Shown piece by piece: positions 8,519-34,609 of a stretch of DNA of 64,000 nucleotides (position 1 is the stretch's first letter; each line of letters opens with the position of its first letter). A program made the translations under genes and the position numbers. Location: NCBI RefSeq assembly GCF_024171885.1, contig NZ_JAMTCP010000011.1:91348-155347 (forward strand). Direction: 5' to 3'. The notes beneath the pieces were generated by a model, which did not search any database, had not been told where the DNA came from, and saw nothing but the letters and a program-made list of their open reading frames with translations. The stretch is from Streptoalloteichus tenebrarius. GTDB lineage: Bacteria > Actinomycetota > Actinomycetes > Mycobacteriales > Pseudonocardiaceae.

Positions 8519-11500
8519 GTGACGTCGTCGGTCGACCTGCGCTTCAACGTCCTCGGTCCGCTCGTGGTCTCGTCCCCCAGGGGGACCCTGCGGTTGGGGC
8601 CGGCCCGGCAGCGCGCCGTCCTGTCCGCCCTGCTGCTGTCCCCGGGGCGGGTGGTGACCGCCGAACAGCTCACCGAGGCCGTCTGGCCGGGCGGTTCGCC
8701 CTCCGGCGGGGTGGCCAGCCTCCACAGCTACCTCTCGAACCTGCGCCGGCACCTGGAGCCGCACCGGCCGCCGAGGGAACGCAACCGGGTGCTCCGTCGG
8801 GAGCCGCTGGGTTACGTGCTGGCGGTGGAGCCCGAGCAGGTGGACGTCTGCCGCTTCGAGGCGTTGTTACGGGAGGGGCGGAGCCTCCTCCTCGACGGTC
8901 GGCACGCCGAGGCCAGCCGCGTGTTGGAGCGGTGCCTGGCGCTCTGGAGGGGCAGTCCCTACGCCGAGGTCGGCGACTACGAGCCCGCGGGGCGGGAGGC
9001 CACGCGCCTGGAGGAGTTGCGCCTGGTGGCGTGGGAGAGCCGCTGCGAGGCGGAACTCGCGTGGGGGCGCGACCCGGCGACCGTGGCCGCGGAACTGGAG
9101 GCGCTCAGCGCCCGGTGCCCCACGAGGGAGCGCCTGAACGCGCTCCTGATGCGCGCGCTGCGCCACGCGGGCCGCCCCGCGGACGCGCTGAAGGTGTACG
9201 ACCGCACCCGCAGGGCGCTGGCCAGGGAGCTGGGCGTGGATCCCGGCCCCGAACTGCGCGGGCTCTTCGACGCGATCCTCCGCAACGAACCAGTGCCACC
9301 GCCGGCGTCGACGTCGGAGGTCGTGGCTGGGACGGGTTCGCGACCGCGAGCGCGGGACCACCTCCGGCGCGAGGGGCGCGAGGGACGCGAGGAGGACGTC
9401 AGGAGCGCCGCGCCGGTCCGCTCCCGCCTGCTGGAACGGGGAGACGAACTCGCGATCCTGGAAGGACACGCGCGCGCGGCGCGGGAGGGGAGAGGTCGCC
9501 TGGTCGTGGTCAGGGGCGCGGCGGGTGTCGGGAAGACCAGGCTGCTCCAGGAGTGGGAGCGCGCCCTCGCCGACGCCGGCGTCGACGTCGAGGTGGTCTG
9601 GGGGTCGTGCCGCCGGGCCGACGGCGAACGGCGTCGTCCCGTGTGGATGGAGATCCTGCGCCACCTCTGTCGGACGCGCGCCCCCGCCGTCCAGGAGTTC
9701 CGCGACCGGGTGCGCCCCGAACTCGCCGCGCTGTCCGCCGAGCTGTGGGCCGAACCACCGGTGCCGCCGGCGCACGGCCACGCGCACGACGGGGCCGAGG
9801 GCGGCTCCGTCCCCCGGCACGAGGTGGTGTGCCAACTGATCCAGTTCCTCGCGCGGCGGCGACCACTCGTGATCATCCTGGAGGACGGCCGCGCCGCCGA
9901 CCGGCCCACCAGGGACCTGCTGGACCGCCTCGCGCCCGTGCTGTCGACGACGCCCCTGCTGGTGGTGGTGACCGAACGGTCCCCGGCAGGGCCGCGCGCC
10001 GACGTCGCGCCGTCGGTCCGGGCGCCGCTGCCGTCGGGGACCGCGGCCGAGGTGATCCACCTGCGCCCGATCACCACGGCCGCGTTGCGCGAGTTCGCGG
10101 CGGGCGTGGTCGGCGACGAGCTGGCCGAGCCGATCGGGTCCGCGCTGGGGGTGCTCACCGGAGGGCACCCCGCCGACGTCGGGCAGCTCGTGGAGTTCCT
10201 GGAGACGGTCAGGGAGCCGCCGCCGGCCGCCGGCATCCCCGGCGGCGGGGTCCCCGGCGGGGTCAGGGAGATCCTCCGCTGGTGGACGGGACGCCTGGGC
10301 CCCCGCACCAGGGACCTCCTGCTGGCCTGCGCCGTGGTGGGCGACGACGTCGACGCGGCCGTGATCAGGGAGGTCGGCGGGCTCGGCGAGGACACCCTGC
10401 ACCACCTCGACCTCGCGGTGGCCTCCGGCCTGCTCGTCGAGGACCACCACGAGCGGTGCCGCTACCGCTTCGCCCACCCCAGGATTCGGCAGGTCCTCTA
10501 CGGCGACCTCAACCGCGTCGACAGGGCCCGCCTGCACGCCAGGCTCGGGTCCTTCCTCGCCGCCCACGAGGTGGGCGTCGGCGCGGACGTCGAGCGGGTG
10601 GCCCACCACCTGTGGGAGGCGCGGGCCGTCGTGGACGTCGAGGAAGCCCTGGCCCAGACCTCCCGCGCCGCGCGCCACTGCGCCCAGCGGCTGGACTACG
10701 AGCGGGCCGAGACCTGGACGCGTCGCTCGCTGGAGCTGGCCCGTCAGCTCCCGCCCGACGACGACGCCCATGCCCGGCAGGTCGACCTGCTCGACCAGCT
10801 CGGCCACATCGCGATCACCGGGCGCGGGCTGTCCTCCGCCGAGGCGGAGAGCGCCTTCGCCGCGGCGCTGGAGATCTGCGAGAAGCACCGCCGCGCCGTG
10901 CCCGCCACCGTCCTCATGGGACTGTGCACGCTCTACTTCACCTCGGGGCGGCTGGCCAGCGCGGCCGGCATGGCCCAGATGCTGCTGGACCAGGGGTGCG
11001 CGACCGGGGACACCGTGGCCCTGGTGGGCGCCGCCTACGCCAAGGGCGTCGTCGCCTACCTGCGCGGCGAGGCCGACGTCGCGGTCAACGAGCTGAGCTG
11101 GGCGACGGGCCTGGTGGACCGGCTGCACGCCAGCAGCAGCGGCCCTCGCCTCATGAAGGTCTTCCACTGGTCCGACCCCCGGGTGAGCTGCCGGTCCTTC
11201 GAGGCCCTCGCCCGGTGGCTGCTCGACGACAGGGAGGCCATGGCCAGGGTCCGGCCCATCACGATGGCCGAGTCCGCGCCGCACACACCCGTCGACCGGA
11301 TGGCGGCCACCTACGTCGACGCGGTGCTGGCCGCCTTCGCCGGTGAGGCGGACCAGGCCCTGCTGGCCGGCGCGGAGGGTCTGCGCCACGCGTCGGAGCA
11401 CCGCTCGTCCTTCTGGCAGGCCATGATCCGGGGTCCCTACGGCTGGGCGGTGGCCAGGGCCGGCGACGTCACCAGGGGGCTGGCCCACCTCCGCTCGTCG

Positions 11501-11938
11501 GTCGAGGAACTCCGGTGGCACAAGGCGTTCCTGTACCTCCCGTTGCACCTGCTGTACCTCGCCGACGTGCAGGACCGCGCCGGCGACCGGCGCGGGTCGC
11601 GGGACAGCGTGCGCCGGGCGCTGGCGGAGATCCACCACCACGGGCTCCACGTCTACCTCCACCCCCGGTTCCCGTTCCGGGAGCTGCGCGAGCGGGCACA
11701 GCACGTCGACCTCGCCGCGCACCTCCCCGAGAACGACACGACCGGCACGGCCTACACGACCGGCACGACCGACAGGACCGGCACGGCCGGCACGGCCCGC
11801 ACCGCCGACGCGCATGCCACGACAGACATGGTCACGACAGACACTTTCACGACGGACACTTTCACGACGGACATGACAGCCACGGCCGGGACGGACCCGG
11901 CCTCTCAGTTGATGCGCCGGTCCTGGTTGACCCAGTAG
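8519..11938 (+). CDS. SARP-family regulator with AAA/NTPase domain (cluster activator)
   Basis: A 1139-residue AfsR/SARP-type regulator. Residues 1-95 form an OmpR-like winged helix (RFNVLGPLVV, LGPARQRAVLSALLL, LTEAVWPGG). Residues 95-260 are the bacterial transcriptional activation (BTAD) domain, including VLERCLALWRGSPYAE. A Walker A loop GAAGVGKT lies near residue 335, followed by a long helical C-terminal region. The GTG at 8519 follows GGGAGGGG. A TTA codon at 8867-8869 (codon 117) suggests control by the rare tRNA-Leu encoded by bldA. The C-terminal 65 residues are Thr-rich, encoded partly by 15-bp repeats, and overlap the 3' end of the convergent ligase gene. By position it is the pathway-specific activator. 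Confidence 0.88.
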   Translation: MTSSVDLRFNVLGPLVVSSPRGTLRLGPARQRAVLSALLLSPGRVVTAEQLTEAVWPGGSPSGGVASLHSYLSNLRRHLEPHRPPRERNRVLRREPLGYVLAVEPEQVDVCRFEALLREGRSLLLDGRHAEASRVLERCLALWRGSPYAEVGDYEPAGREATRLEELRLVAWESRCEAELAWGRDPATVAAELEALSARCPTRERLNALLMRALRHAGRPADALKVYDRTRRALARELGVDPGPELRGLFDAILRNEPVPPPASTSEVVAGTGSRPRARDHLRREGREGREEDVRSAAPVRSRLLERGDELAILEGHARAAREGRGRLVVVRGAAGVGKTRLLQEWERALADAGVDVEVVWGSCRRADGERRRPVWMEILRHLCRTRAPAVQEFRDRVRPELAALSAELWAEPPVPPAHGHAHDGAEGGSVPRHEVVCQLIQFLARRRPLVIILEDGRAADRPTRDLLDRLAPVLSTTPLLVVVTERSPAGPRADVAPSVRAPLPSGTAAEVIHLRPITTAALREFAAGVVGDELAEPIGSALGVLTGGHPADVGQLVEFLETVREPPPAAGIPGGGVPGGVREILRWWTGRLGPRTRDLLLACAVVGDDVDAAVIREVGGLGEDTLHHLDLAVASGLLVEDHHERCRYRFAHPRIRQVLYGDLNRVDRARLHARLGSFLAAHEVGVGADVERVAHHLWEARAVVDVEEALAQTSRAARHCAQRLDYERAETWTRRSLELARQLPPDDDAHARQVDLLDQLGHIAITGRGLSSAEAESAFAAALEICEKHRRAVPATVLMGLCTLYFTSGRLASAAGMAQMLLDQGCATGDTVALVGAAYAKGVVAYLRGEADVAVNELSWATGLVDRLHASSSGPRLMKVFHWSDPRVSCRSFEALARWLLDDREAMARVRPITMAESAPHTPVDRMAATYVDAVLAAFAGEADQALLAGAEGLRHASEHRSSFWQAMIRGPYGWAVARAGDVTRGLAHLRSSVEELRWHKAFLYLPLHLLYLADVQDRAGDRRGSRDSVRRALAEIHHHGLHVYLHPRFPFRELRERAQHVDLAAHLPENDTTGTAYTTGTTDRTGTAGTARTADAHATTDMVTTDTFTTDTFTTDMTATAGTDPASQLMRRSWLTQ
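11816..11875. repeat. Four 15-bp tandem repeats in the SARP 3' end
   Basis: Units of the form KTCACGACRGACAYK start at 11816, 11831, 11846 and 11861. In the SARP frame they read as repeated TTD(T/M) segments. They sit just before the overlap with the convergent ligase gene and may be spacer or slippage-prone sequence rather than functional protein. Confidence 0.75.
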
Positions 11939-13449
11939 GGCTCCCGCAGTCGGTACTTCTGCACCTTGCCGTTGCTGGTCCTGGGCAGCGTCGCCCGGAA
12001 GTCCACCGAGGTGGGCGCCTTGTAGCCGGCCAGCCGCCGCTTGCAGTGGGCGATGAGGTCCGCCTCGGACACCCGCGCCCCCTCGGCGGTGACGACCACG
12101 GCCTTGACGGTCTCGCCCCACCGGTCGTCCGGCACGCCGATGACCGCCGCCTCGGCCACCGCGGGGTGGCCGAGGAGGCAGTCCTCCACCTCGACCGAGG
12201 ACACGCTCTCGCCCCCGGTGACGATGACGTCCTTCATCCGGTCGAACAGGACGAGGTGGCCCTCGTCGTCCAGGGAGCCCACGTCGCCGGTGTGGAACCA
12301 GCCGGAGGACAGGGCCTTCGCGCTGGCCTCCTCGTCCCGCCAGTAGCGGTCGAGCATCATGTTCGACCGCGCCAGGACCTCGCCGCGCGAGGACACCCGC
12401 AGCCGCACGCCCAGCGCCGGCCCTCCCGCCCTGGTCAGCCCGCCGACCGTGTCGGGGGCCGGCACGGCGGGGCCTTCCGGCAGGCGCCGGTTGAACGTCA
12501 GCAGGGTGGTCTCGGTGAGGCCGTAGACCTGGTGGAACTCCCAGCCCAACTCGTTCTCGACGCGGGCGACGAGGTCGTCCCGGACCGGAGCCCCGGCGCA
12601 CACCACGCGCACCCGCCCCGAGCCGGGGATCGGCCCCTCCCACCGCCGCGCCGCCGCGAGCACCGCGTCCCACACGGCGGGCGCCCCGAACGCGAGCGTC
12701 ACCCCGTGCTCGGCGACCCGGCGCAGGATCTCGGTGCCGTCGATCCGGCGCAGCATGACCTGCTTGGCGCCCAACCCGGCCAGCAGGAACGGCACGCCCC
12801 AGCCGTTGCAGTGGAACGCGGGCAGGGTGTGCAGGTAGACGTCGCCCTCCCAGATCCGCCCGTGCACGCCGAAGGTCATGGCGTTGAGCCAGATGTTGCG
12901 GTGGGTCAACGCGACGCCCTTGGGGCGGGCGGAGGTCCCCGAGGTGTAGTTGAGGGTCGCGGTCGCGTTCTCGTCGGGGCATGACCACGGCCGGGGCTCG
13001 GTGTCGAACCGCATGACCTCGGTGTCGGTCTGCTCGCCGAGGACGAACCGCTTCGGCCCGCCGGCCGCGCCGAGCGCGGCGGCCGGGGTCTCCAGCTCGG
13101 GGTCGACCAGCACGACCGAGGCGTCGCAGTGGTCGATGATGTAGGAGATCTCCTCGGGGCGGAGCCGGAAGTTCACCGGGACGCAGACGCGTCCGCTGGC
13201 GGGCACGGCGTAGAGCAGCTCCAGGAGCCGGGCCGAGTTGTGGCTGACCACGGCGACGCGTTCGCCCACGCCGACGCCCAGCGCGTCCAGGCCGGCCTGC
13301 CAGGCCCGCACCCGCCGCAGCAACTGGCCGTAGGTGGTGGTGGGGACCGGCGTCGCCGGCTGGAGCGGCTCGTCGACGACGGCCGTGCGGTCGGCGGCGA
13401 CCGCCTCGGCCCGGTCGAGGAAGTCGGCCACGGTGAGCGGAACCAGCAT
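11905..13449 (-). CDS. Aryl-acid CoA/ACP ligase (ANL superfamily) for the PKS starter
   Basis: A 514-residue adenylate-forming enzyme. Visible core motifs are NYTSGTSARPKG (phosphate loop), YGLTETT, GWFHTGDVG, DRMKDVIVTGGESVSS and a C-terminal RTSNGKVQK with the catalytic Lys. The ATG at 13449 follows GGAGGT; the in-frame start at 13647 would lie in the divergent promoter region. Being divergent from the AurF-like N-oxygenase, it probably activates p-nitrobenzoate (or p-aminobenzoate) as AMP ester and CoA thioester for priming PKS1. Aureothin-type clusters also carry such a ligase. Substrate choice is inference from context. Confidence 0.82.
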   Translation of the reverse strand: MLVPLTVADFLDRAEAVAADRTAVVDEPLQPATPVPTTTYGQLLRRVRAWQAGLDALGVGVGERVAVVSHNSARLLELLYAVPASGRVCVPVNFRLRPEEISYIIDHCDASVVLVDPELETPAAALGAAGGPKRFVLGEQTDTEVMRFDTEPRPWSCPDENATATLNYTSGTSARPKGVALTHRNIWLNAMTFGVHGRIWEGDVYLHTLPAFHCNGWGVPFLLAGLGAKQVMLRRIDGTEILRRVAEHGVTLAFGAPAVWDAVLAAARRWEGPIPGSGRVRVVCAGAPVRDDLVARVENELGWEFHQVYGLTETTLLTFNRRLPEGPAVPAPDTVGGLTRAGGPALGVRLRVSSRGEVLARSNMMLDRYWRDEEASAKALSSGWFHTGDVGSLDDEGHLVLFDRMKDVIVTGGESVSSVEVEDCLLGHPAVAEAAVIGVPDDRWGETVKAVVVTAEGARVSEADLIAHCKRRLAGYKAPTSVDFRATLPRTSNGKVQKYRLREPYWVNQDRRIN

Positions 13450-13771
13450 GCTTCGACCTCCGACAGGGGTACCGGGAGAGGGGAGGGCTGGCCGGTCTGG
13501 TGGCGTCACGGACACCTCCGGTCCGCCGTCGTCCACCGCCGTCCTGGCCGCACGGCCTCGATGTCGCGCCGGTGCCGCCCGTCCCACAGTGGCACGGCGG
13601 GACCCGCTCGGAGAAGTCCCGATCAGCCGGCGCCAAGTCGCGTCCAAGAAACCGCCAAGAGCGCCGGGTGACGATGGCGGCCGAAGCGAGGACCACGCCC
13701 ACCGAGGGCGCGACGTCGAGGTCGGCGCGGGTCAGTGTGGGTCAGCGCGGGCAGCACGGGTCGGAGGGGCG
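13450..13771. promoter_or_regulatory. Divergent promoter region of the cluster
   Basis: This 322-base gap separates the ligase (minus) from the N-oxygenase operon (plus) and must hold both promoters and probably the SARP sites. I could not assign -35/-10 elements or the direct heptamer repeats expected for SARP binding by eye. Each strand has a good ribosome site at its end: GGAGGT for the ligase and GGAGGGGCG for the N-oxygenase. Confidence 0.45.
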
Positions 13772-14788
13772 ATGCGAGACGAGGACCTGGTGACGGCGAG
13801 CACCTGGGCCGCCAACGGGTGGGTCGACGGCGACGGGATCGACGGGGCCACCCTGCGCAGGCTGGTCAGGGCCTGGCCCCGGCGCGCGGCGGTGACCACC
13901 AAGGCCGAGGTCGTGGAGCAGGCGAACGACTACGACCCGCTCCTCCCGGACTACCCGATGGAGATCGTCCCGTTCGCCGAGCACCCGCGCTTCCTGGCGG
14001 CCAGCCCCGAGCAGCGGCAGAAGGTCCTGACCGGGATGTGGATCGGCTACAACGAGCGCGTGATCGCCACGGAGCAGCTCATCGCCGAGCCGGCGTTCGA
14101 GCTGATCATGCACGGCGTGTTCCCCGGCAGCGACAGCCCGCTGGTCAGGCAGGGCATTCAACAGTCTATTGTGGACGAAAGCTTCCACACCTACATGCAC
14201 ATGCTGGCCATCTCCCGGACCCGAGAGCTGCGCGGGGTGCGGGAGCGACCGGCCCAGCCCGAGCTGGTCACCTACCGCCGGCTGCGCCAGGTGCTGGCGA
14301 CGATGCCCGAGCGGTGGGAGCGGGACGTCGCCGTGCTGGTGTGGGGCGCGGTCGCGGAGACCTGCATCAACGCCCTGCTGGCCCTGATGGCCAGGGACCG
14401 CACGATCCAGCCCATGCACTCCCTGATCACCACCCTGCACCTGCGGGACGAGACGGCGCACGGCTCGATCGTGATCGAGGTCGTCCGCGAGCTGTACGCG
14501 CGGATGAACGCCGAGCAGCGGCGGACCCTGGTCCGCTGCCTGCCCCTGGCCCTGGACGCCTTCGCCGAGCAGGACCTCACCGCGTTGCGCCTGGAACTGG
14601 TCACCGCGGGGGTCAGGGGAGCCGACGAGATCGTGGGCGACCTGCGCGCGATGAGCGCGGGCAACCGCCTCGTCCGCGACTTCTCCGGCGCGCAGCGCAT
14701 GGTCGAGCAGCTCGGCATCGCCGAGGCGGTCGACTTCGACTTCCCGGAGCGACCCGAGTGGTCGCCGGGCGTGGGGCTCGCCCAGTGA
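13772..14788 (+). CDS. AurF-type di-iron p-aminobenzoate N-oxygenase
   Basis: A 338-residue di-iron oxygenase that converts an arylamine through the hydroxylamine and nitroso stages to a nitro group. All seven metal ligands known for AurF occur here with the same residue numbers: Glu101, Glu136, His139, Glu196, His223, Glu227 and His230 (contexts ATEQL, VDESFH, VAETC, LHLRDETAH). The length matches AurF closely. The ATG at 13772 follows GGAGGGGCG. The stop overlaps the GTG of the thioesterase. With the PabAB gene downstream, the expected substrate is p-aminobenzoate and the product p-nitrobenzoate. A partial oxidation product is the alternative. Confidence 0.92.
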   Translation: MRDEDLVTASTWAANGWVDGDGIDGATLRRLVRAWPRRAAVTTKAEVVEQANDYDPLLPDYPMEIVPFAEHPRFLAASPEQRQKVLTGMWIGYNERVIATEQLIAEPAFELIMHGVFPGSDSPLVRQGIQQSIVDESFHTYMHMLAISRTRELRGVRERPAQPELVTYRRLRQVLATMPERWERDVAVLVWGAVAETCINALLALMARDRTIQPMHSLITTLHLRDETAHGSIVIEVVRELYARMNAEQRRTLVRCLPLALDAFAEQDLTALRLELVTAGVRGADEIVGDLRAMSAGNRLVRDFSGAQRMVEQLGIAEAVDFDFPERPEWSPGVGLAQ

Positions 14789-15594
14789 GCCCGGAGGCGG
14801 AGCGCGGCGACCGGTGGGTGCGCCGCTTCCATTCCGCTGACAGGGATGCCGCTGCCGGGCACGCTGACGCGCGCGAGGCGGAGGACGCGGTGCGGCTGGT
14901 GTGCCTGCCGCACGCGGGCGGGTCGGCCAGTTCCTTCTTCGCCCTCTCCCAGGCCATGCCGCCCGCCGTGGACGTGTTCGCCGTGCAGTACCCCGGACGG
15001 CAGGAACGGCGGCACGAGCGGCGCATCGAGGACGTCGGCGAGTTCGCCGACGAGATCGCCGCGGTGCTGGGGGACTGGTCGGACCGCCCCCTGGCGCTGT
15101 TCGGCCACAGCATGGGCGCGGTGATCGCCTTCGAGGTCGCCCGCAAGCTGGAGGAGGCCGGGGGCCGGCCGCCGGTCCTGCTGGTCGCCTCCGGGCGACG
15201 CGCCCCGTCCCGGACCAGGCCGGAGAACGTGCACAGGGGCGGCGACGAGGACATCCTCGCGGAACTGCGCCGGCTCGGCGGGACGCACTCCCGGCTGCTC
15301 GACGACGACGAGATCGTGCGCATGGTGCTCCCGGTGATCCGCAGCGACTACACGGCGGTGGAGCGGTACCGCTGCGCGCCGGGGCGGATGGTGGGCTGCC
15401 CGATCCTCACCCTGGTCGGGGACGCCGACCCCGTCGTCTCCCTCGACGAGGCCAGGGCGTGGTCCGAGCACACCACCGGCGACTTCGCGCTCCACACCTT
15501 CCGGGGAGGGCACTTCTTCCTGGAGTCCGCCGTCAGGGAGGTCGCCACCCTGGTCGCCCGGCGCCTCGCCGTCGCGCTCGAACACCGGCCGTAG
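14785..15594 (+). CDS. Type II thioesterase
   Basis: A 269-residue GrsT/RifR-type thioesterase that removes stalled or mis-primed acyl groups from carrier proteins. It shows LVCLPHAGGSASSF, VQYPGRQERRHE, the nucleophile motif FGHSMGA (Ser about 109), a loop GDADPVV with the likely Asp and a late GGHFFL with the His. The GTG at 14785 overlaps the N-oxygenase stop (GTGA), so the two are co-translated. Because none of the three PKS proteins ends in a thioesterase, this enzyme is also the best local candidate for chain release, though family members normally only edit. Confidence 0.85.
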   Translation: MSPEAERGDRWVRRFHSADRDAAAGHADAREAEDAVRLVCLPHAGGSASSFFALSQAMPPAVDVFAVQYPGRQERRHERRIEDVGEFADEIAAVLGDWSDRPLALFGHSMGAVIAFEVARKLEEAGGRPPVLLVASGRRAPSRTRPENVHRGGDEDILAELRRLGGTHSRLLDDDEIVRMVLPVIRSDYTAVERYRCAPGRMVGCPILTLVGDADPVVSLDEARAWSEHTTGDFALHTFRGGHFFLESAVREVATLVARRLAVALEHRP

Positions 15595-15711
15595 AGCCCT
15601 AGAGCGATCCGAGACCGACCTGGCGGGGCGGCCCGACGTCGGCCTCGCGTCAGCGTGTCGCCCCGGCGGGACCCCGTCGCGCGAACACCGCGCGGCGCCC
15701 GACGTCGGACC

Positions 15712-15765
15712 CGGGAGGACCGGGAGGACCGGGAGGACCGGGAGGACCGGGAGGACCCGGGAGCG
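15712..15765. repeat. Six 9-bp tandem repeats carrying ribosome-site-like GGAGG cores
   Basis: CGGGAGGAC is repeated six times exactly, starting at 15712, 15721, 15730, 15739, 15748 and 15757. Each unit has a GGAGG core. The block ends about 42 bases before the DAHP synthase ATG, which has its own GAGAAAGGTG site. It may be neutral slippage DNA or may affect ribosome loading. Confidence 0.85.
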
Positions 15766-15807
15766 CGCGCACCCAGAACGGCCGACCCGCTGGAGAAAGG
15801 TGACCCG

Positions 15808-16872
15808 ATGATCGTCGCCAGGATGCGGTCCACTGTGGAGCTGGCCGAGCAGCACCGGCTGGCCGCCCACTGGGACGGCCAGGGACACCGCTCGTTCCGC
15901 TGCCGGGTCGGCCGGTGGACGCTCGTCACGTTCCCCGACGTCGTCGCCGGGTCCCCGGCCGGTCAGGAGTTCGTCGAGGCGTTGCGCGCCGTCCCGGGGA
16001 TCGAGTCCGTGGTCGACAGCACCGAGTCGCCGCCGCTGGCGAGCCTGCTGGCCACCGGTGAGCCGAGCGTCGTCCCGGTGGCGGGCGACCGGAGTGTGGG
16101 CGGCGGCGGGTTCACCGTCATCGCCGGTCCGTGCGCGGTGGAGGACGAGACCCAGTTGATGACCCTGGCGCGGGAGGTGCGGGATCACGGCGCCGACCTG
16201 CTCCGGGGCGGGGCCTTCAAACCCCGCACCTCGCCCTACGCCTTCCAGGGCCTGGGTGGGGAGGGACTGCGGATGCTGCGGGAGGCGTCCGAGGCCACCG
16301 GGCTCCCGGTCGTCACCGAGGTCCTCGACGTGGCGGGGGTGGAGGCCGTGGCCGAGGTGGCGCACGTGCTCCAGATCGGCGCGCGGAACGGCCAGAACTT
16401 CGCGCTGCTCCGCGAGGTGGCGCTCACCGGCCTGCCCGTCCTGCTCAAGCGGGGGTTCGGGTGCACCGTCGAGGAGTGGCTGCACAGCGCCGAATACCTG
16501 CTGATGGCGGGCAACGGCCACGTCGTGCTCTGCGAGCGCGGCATCCGCACCTTCGAGAACGCGACCCGGTTCACGTTGGACATCAGCGCGGTGCCCCTGG
16601 TGAAGCGGATCAGTCACCTCCCGGTGGTCGTCGACCCCAGCCACGCCTGCGGGCGCAGCGACCTGGTGGAGCCGTTGGCCGCCGTCGCGGCGGCAGCCGG
16701 GGCGGACGGCGTGATGGTCGACGTGCACCACGACGCCGACGCGGCGCGGTGCGACGGGAAGCAGGCGATCACTCCGGAGGAGTTCGGCGCGCTGGTGCAC
16801 CGGACCGGCCGCGTCCTGCGCGGCCTCGACCGTCCGGCCCCGGAGGCGGGGCGCGCGCTGGCCGCGACGTAA
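15808..16872 (+). CDS. 3-deoxy-7-phosphoheptulonate (DAHP) synthase
   Basis: A 354-residue class I DAHP synthase of the AroF/beta subtype, which joins phosphoenolpyruvate and erythrose 4-phosphate in the first shikimate step. Residues 1-70 form a ferredoxin-like N-terminal domain. The barrel carries FTVIAGPCAVE, LLRGGAFKPRTSPYAFQG, VLQIGARNGQNFALL, LLKRG and VVVDPSHACGRSD. The ATG at 15808 follows GAGAAAGGTG. A dedicated copy inside a secondary-metabolite cluster raises chorismate supply, here for p-aminobenzoate. Such copies often escape feedback control, but that cannot be read here. Confidence 0.9.
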   Translation: MIVARMRSTVELAEQHRLAAHWDGQGHRSFRCRVGRWTLVTFPDVVAGSPAGQEFVEALRAVPGIESVVDSTESPPLASLLATGEPSVVPVAGDRSVGGGGFTVIAGPCAVEDETQLMTLAREVRDHGADLLRGGAFKPRTSPYAFQGLGGEGLRMLREASEATGLPVVTEVLDVAGVEAVAEVAHVLQIGARNGQNFALLREVALTGLPVLLKRGFGCTVEEWLHSAEYLLMAGNGHVVLCERGIRTFENATRFTLDISAVPLVKRISHLPVVVDPSHACGRSDLVEPLAAVAAAAGADGVMVDVHHDADAARCDGKQAITPEEFGALVHRTGRVLRGLDRPAPEAGRALAAT

Positions 16873-17016
16873 CCCCGGTGTCCACAGTGGACTAAGCGCG
16901 AGCGCCGCGCCCGGTTCGCGACGCCGGCCCGAGATCTCGGTGCGGGACCCGCGTGCGGCACGTCGTTGCCGGGAGCACCGCCCGTCCGGAGGCCGCCCCC
17001 TGCGAGGAAGGAAGCG

Positions 17017-22866
<5,850 letters not shown>

Positions 22867-22918
22867 GCGCCCCGGCACGGCGACGCCCCCGACCGACGTG
22901 GACTGAATGAGGTGTCCC

Positions 22919-29710
<6,792 letters not shown>

Positions 29711-29733
29711 GGGAAGGGAGGGAGGAGTTCGCC

Positions 29734-34509
<4,776 letters not shown>

Positions 34510-34609
34510 CGACGAAGCGCGCCCGCAGCGAAGGACGATGGTCCCGACGCCCGCCGTGCGGGGCGCACCAGCAGAACGAGCGGACCGAGTCGCAGTAGGG
34601 AGCCCATCC

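Noticed and set aside
8867..13702. A 1611-codon open frame on the minus strand across the SARP and ligase genes
   Set aside because: It is the high-GC shadow of the SARP gene, arginine/glycine/histidine-rich. Only the part overlapping the ligase locus lies near a real gene, and the ligase itself reads in another frame with complete ANL motifs.
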